A stretch of DNA of 64,000 nucleotides, from the NCBI GenBank assembly GCA_038146805.1, contig JAYQSH010000008.1, positions 23,669-87,668 on the forward strand, in the 5' to 3' direction. The DNA comes from CAIYXB01 sp038146805 (GTDB lineage Bacteria > Cyanobacteriota > Vampirovibrionia > LMEP-6097). Below the pieces are notes generated by a model that was not told the DNA's origin, searched no databases, and was given only the letters and a program-made list of their open reading frames with translations. Positions 61,767-64,000 of this stretch are shown piece by piece (position 1 is the stretch's first letter; the number at the start of each line of letters is the position of its first letter). Both the position numbers and the translations under genes were made by a program.

Positions 61767-63764
61767 ATGGTTAAAAATTTTAATGATGATTTAAAAAGAA
61801 GGTTAGTACAACCTAAAACATCCGTTTCTCAAAAAGCTAATAGAGACTCTTCAACAACAGATGACGGATCTTTAGAAAGAAAAAATGAAAATTCAAGATC
61901 TGTTGGGGAAAAGTTAGGTAAAAAGCCAAAAGAAAATTTAAATACAAAGCTTTTAAGAATTAAAGAATATGGAATTAATTTGAGTGGAAATCTGGGTATT
62001 CCTTTAAAATTATTTGAAAACGTATTTGAAGCCTTAGTTCAAAGTCAGCCAACAGATGAGCAGCTAGAATCTAGAATAAATATATATAGTAAGGGTGTTG
62101 AGGCTTGCATAGAACATGGACATTATATATATCAATATACAAACGCATTTGTAGCCTTAGTTCAAAGTAAGCCAACAGATGAGCAGCTAAAAATATATAG
62201 TAAGGGTCTTGAGGCTTGCAAAGAAAATGGACATGATCCGAGACATTATACAAACGCATTTTTAGCCTTAGTTCAAAGTCAGCCAACAGATGAGCAGCTA
62301 GAATCTAGAATAAATATATATAGTAAGGGTCTTGAGGCTTGCAATAAAAAAGGATATAGACCGAGTGATTATACAAACGCATTTGTAGCCTTAGTTCAAA
62401 GTCAGCCAACAGATGAGCAGCTAAAAATATATAGTAAGGGTCTTGAGGCTTGCAAAGAACATGGACATGATCCGAGACATTATACAAACGCATTTGTAGA
62501 CTTAGTTCAAAGTAAGCCAACAGTTGAGCAGCTAAATATATATAGTAAGGGTCTTGAGGCTTGCAAAATAGGACATAGACCGAGTGATTATACAAACGCA
62601 TTTATAGCCTTAGTTCAAAGTAAGCCAACAGATGAGCAGCTAAAAATATATAGTAAGGGTCTTGAGGCTTGCAAAGAAAATGGACATAGTCCGGATTATT
62701 ATACAAACGCATTTGTAGCCTTAGTTCAAAGTAAGCCAACAGATGAGCAGCTAAAAATATATAGTAAGGGTCTTGAGGCTTGCAAAGAAAATGGACATAG
62801 TCCGGATTATTATACAAACGCATTTGTAGCCTTAGTTCAAAGTAAGCCAACAAATGAGCAGCTAAAAATATATAGTAAGGGTCTTGAGGCTTGCAAAGAA
62901 CATGGACATTATACAAAGGCATTTGTAGCCTTAGTTCAAAGTAAGCCAACAGATGAGCAGCTAGAATCTAGAATAAATATATATAGTAAGGGTCTTGAGG
63001 CTTGCAAAGAACATGGAGATTATACAGTTGATTATACAAACGCATTTGTAGCCTTAGTTCAAAGTCAGCCAACAGATGAGCAGCTAAAAATATATAGTAA
63101 GGGTCTTGAGGCTTGCAAAGAAAATGGACATAGTCCGAGTGATTATACAAAAGCATTTGTAGCCTTAGTTCAAAGTAAGCCAACAGATGAGCAGCTAGAA
63201 TCTAGAATAAATATATATAGTAAGGGTCTTGAGGCTTGCAAAGAACATGGAGATTATACAGTTGATTATACAAACGCATTTGTAGCCTTAGTTCAAAGTA
63301 AGCCAACAGATGAGCAGCTAAAAATATATAGTAAGGGTCTTGAGGCTTGCAAAGAAAATGGACATAGTCCGAGATATTATACAAAAGCATTTGTAGCCTT
63401 AGTTCAAAGTAAGCCAACAGATGAGCAGCTAAAAATATATAGTAAGGGTCTTGAGGCTTGCAAAGAACATAGACATAGTCCGGATTATTATACAAACGCA
63501 TTTGTAGCCTTAGTTCAAACCGAAGAATTTTTACCTTCAGTAAATATTGGTCTAAGAAATTTTGGAAAAGCTCTTGAAGACAAACTATCTATAAACGCCA
63601 ATGATTTTAGATATGCCCTTTTGGACTTACTTAGAATAACTTATGAAGAACTTAATATGAAAGGTTTTAATGTTGAAAAAGAAATAATTCGGTCATTGCT
63701 TGACGATCATGTTTCTCGCTATCCAAGAGAGTCAAACAAATACAGGAGTTACACGATTGCCTGA
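61767..63764 (+). CDS. Tandem-repeat protein with PPR-like 37-residue helical repeats
   Basis: The 665-residue protein has a basic, Ser/Lys-rich N-terminus (~1-80) and then at least 13 repeats (residues ~83-585) of the form YTNAFVALVQSKPTDEQL followed by KIYSKGLEACKENGHSPDY. The order is two short helices ending in 'G-x-x-P-D', as in pentatricopeptide (PPR) repeats (consensus YNtLi...aleLfeeMkekGikPd). Some units insert ESRIN-type residues (+4, about one helical turn). A unique C-terminal domain follows (~590-665, ALEDKLSINANDFRYALLDL, YEELNMKGFNVEKEIIRSLL). No signal peptide is visible. It may bind RNA or protein; PPR proteins are rare in bacteria. Confidence 0.75.
   Translation: MVKNFNDDLKRRLVQPKTSVSQKANRDSSTTDDGSLERKNENSRSVGEKLGKKPKENLNTKLLRIKEYGINLSGNLGIPLKLFENVFEALVQSQPTDEQLESRINIYSKGVEACIEHGHYIYQYTNAFVALVQSKPTDEQLKIYSKGLEACKENGHDPRHYTNAFLALVQSQPTDEQLESRINIYSKGLEACNKKGYRPSDYTNAFVALVQSQPTDEQLKIYSKGLEACKEHGHDPRHYTNAFVDLVQSKPTVEQLNIYSKGLEACKIGHRPSDYTNAFIALVQSKPTDEQLKIYSKGLEACKENGHSPDYYTNAFVALVQSKPTDEQLKIYSKGLEACKENGHSPDYYTNAFVALVQSKPTNEQLKIYSKGLEACKEHGHYTKAFVALVQSKPTDEQLESRINIYSKGLEACKEHGDYTVDYTNAFVALVQSQPTDEQLKIYSKGLEACKENGHSPSDYTKAFVALVQSKPTDEQLESRINIYSKGLEACKEHGDYTVDYTNAFVALVQSKPTDEQLKIYSKGLEACKENGHSPRYYTKAFVALVQSKPTDEQLKIYSKGLEACKEHRHSPDYYTNAFVALVQTEEFLPSVNIGLRNFGKALEDKLSINANDFRYALLDLLRITYEELNMKGFNVEKEIIRSLLDDHVSRYPRESNKYRSYTIA
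62013..63520 (+). repeat. Near-identical 111/123-bp tandem repeats
   Basis: About 13 direct repeats encode the helical units of the 61767-63764 gene. Units differ by few bases over most of their length (for example ttagttcaaagtaagccaac and tagtaagggtcttgaggctt recur in nearly all). Four complete units have a 12-base insertion. Such identity implies recent expansion or ongoing homogenisation. Confidence 0.9.
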
Positions 63765-63821
63765 CTTAGGTGTAACTGCACAGCTTCTCTAACTATTTCC
63801 CATTTTTGTTGATACCAACTT

Positions 63822-64000
63822 GAACTACAGGGGTCGTAGACGGTCACCGGACACAAGTTAGTGTTTACTTTCTAAAGCAACATACTAATTTGAGCTTGGC
63901 TGAAATTGCTGTTATTTTTGGTAAAAGTTCAAGTGCCGTTTCGAAAATTTTTCAAATAGTGAAAGGTAAAATCAATAATAAAATTTGAAGTCAAATGGAT
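63822..64000 (+). repeat. Mini-element copy 7, cut by the window end
   Basis: The left end gaactacaggggtcgtagac and the interior frame (LKQHTNLSLAEIAVIFGKSS) are present; the right end lies beyond the window. It begins 58 bases after the PPR-like gene stop. Confidence 0.8.

Noticed and set aside
62071..63501. Long minus-strand frames opposite the repeat protein
   Set aside because: They mirror the 37-residue repeat array, have low-complexity repeated content and lack their own starts; they are shadows of the plus-strand gene.
62013..63520. Regular direct repeats suggesting a CRISPR array
   Set aside because: Units are 111-123 bp, contiguous and coding, with no unique spacers; they encode a repeat protein.

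Overview
The window is AT-rich bacterial DNA using the standard code. The gene set suggests a flagellated, heterotrophic, Gram-negative-type bacterium. Neighbouring genes for ATP synthase b' and b, a minC-minD-minE order and a eukaryote/Bacteroidetes-style fused glycogen synthase/phosphorylase would fit a non-photosynthetic member of the cyanobacterial lineage (Melainabacteria/Vampirovibrionia). That placement is inference; no 16S rRNA or tRNA gene was recognised here.

Positions 1-45655 are a compact core region. It holds flagellar genes (flgH at the left edge; fliE, fliF, a short FliG-like gene and fliH on the minus strand), leuS and an Nfu scaffold, an ATP synthase block (c, b', b, delta) running into rpiB and ilvN, three small coiled-coil genes, the primary sigma factor, rpmE, an AmiC-type amidase, nadB, gltX, then minC-minD-minE-bioB-ddl. 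After these come an AI-2E-type permease, a histidine kinase with a rhodanese, an export/glycosyltransferase pair, an IMPDH-like gene and a glycogen/alpha-glucan cluster (epimerase, 1261-residue synthase/phosphorylase fusion, GH57, GT4, debranching enzyme) ending in a lipase-maturation-factor-like membrane protein. Three of these core genes (17289-18330, amidase, debranching enzyme) are split by single-base shifts in or next to short A/T-rich runs.

Positions 45656-64000 are an accessory region: an IS30 element, an IS3 element inside an FHA-domain gene, decayed large helical genes, gene tails resembling SNF2 helicase and GMP synthase, a YhcG-type nuclease, a transglutaminase-like protein, and a 665-residue protein built from near-identical 37-residue PPR-like repeats. 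Seven complete or partial copies of a ~220-bp mini-element are scattered through its last 9 kb. Each intact copy has terminal inverted repeats and carries an open frame resembling the DNA-binding domain IV of DnaA (as in the tail of REP-associated transposases). Several copies abut the truncated tail of an unrelated gene.

Smaller repeats link the two halves: a 232-bp three-hairpin unit at 16129-16360 recurs inverted at 52245-52476, and its 84-bp palindromic part recurs at 49494-49577. A separate 178-bp inverted-repeat element lies upstream of the sigma factor gene. Several core genes have a TATAAT-like hexamer so close to the start codon that their transcripts should be leaderless or nearly so.
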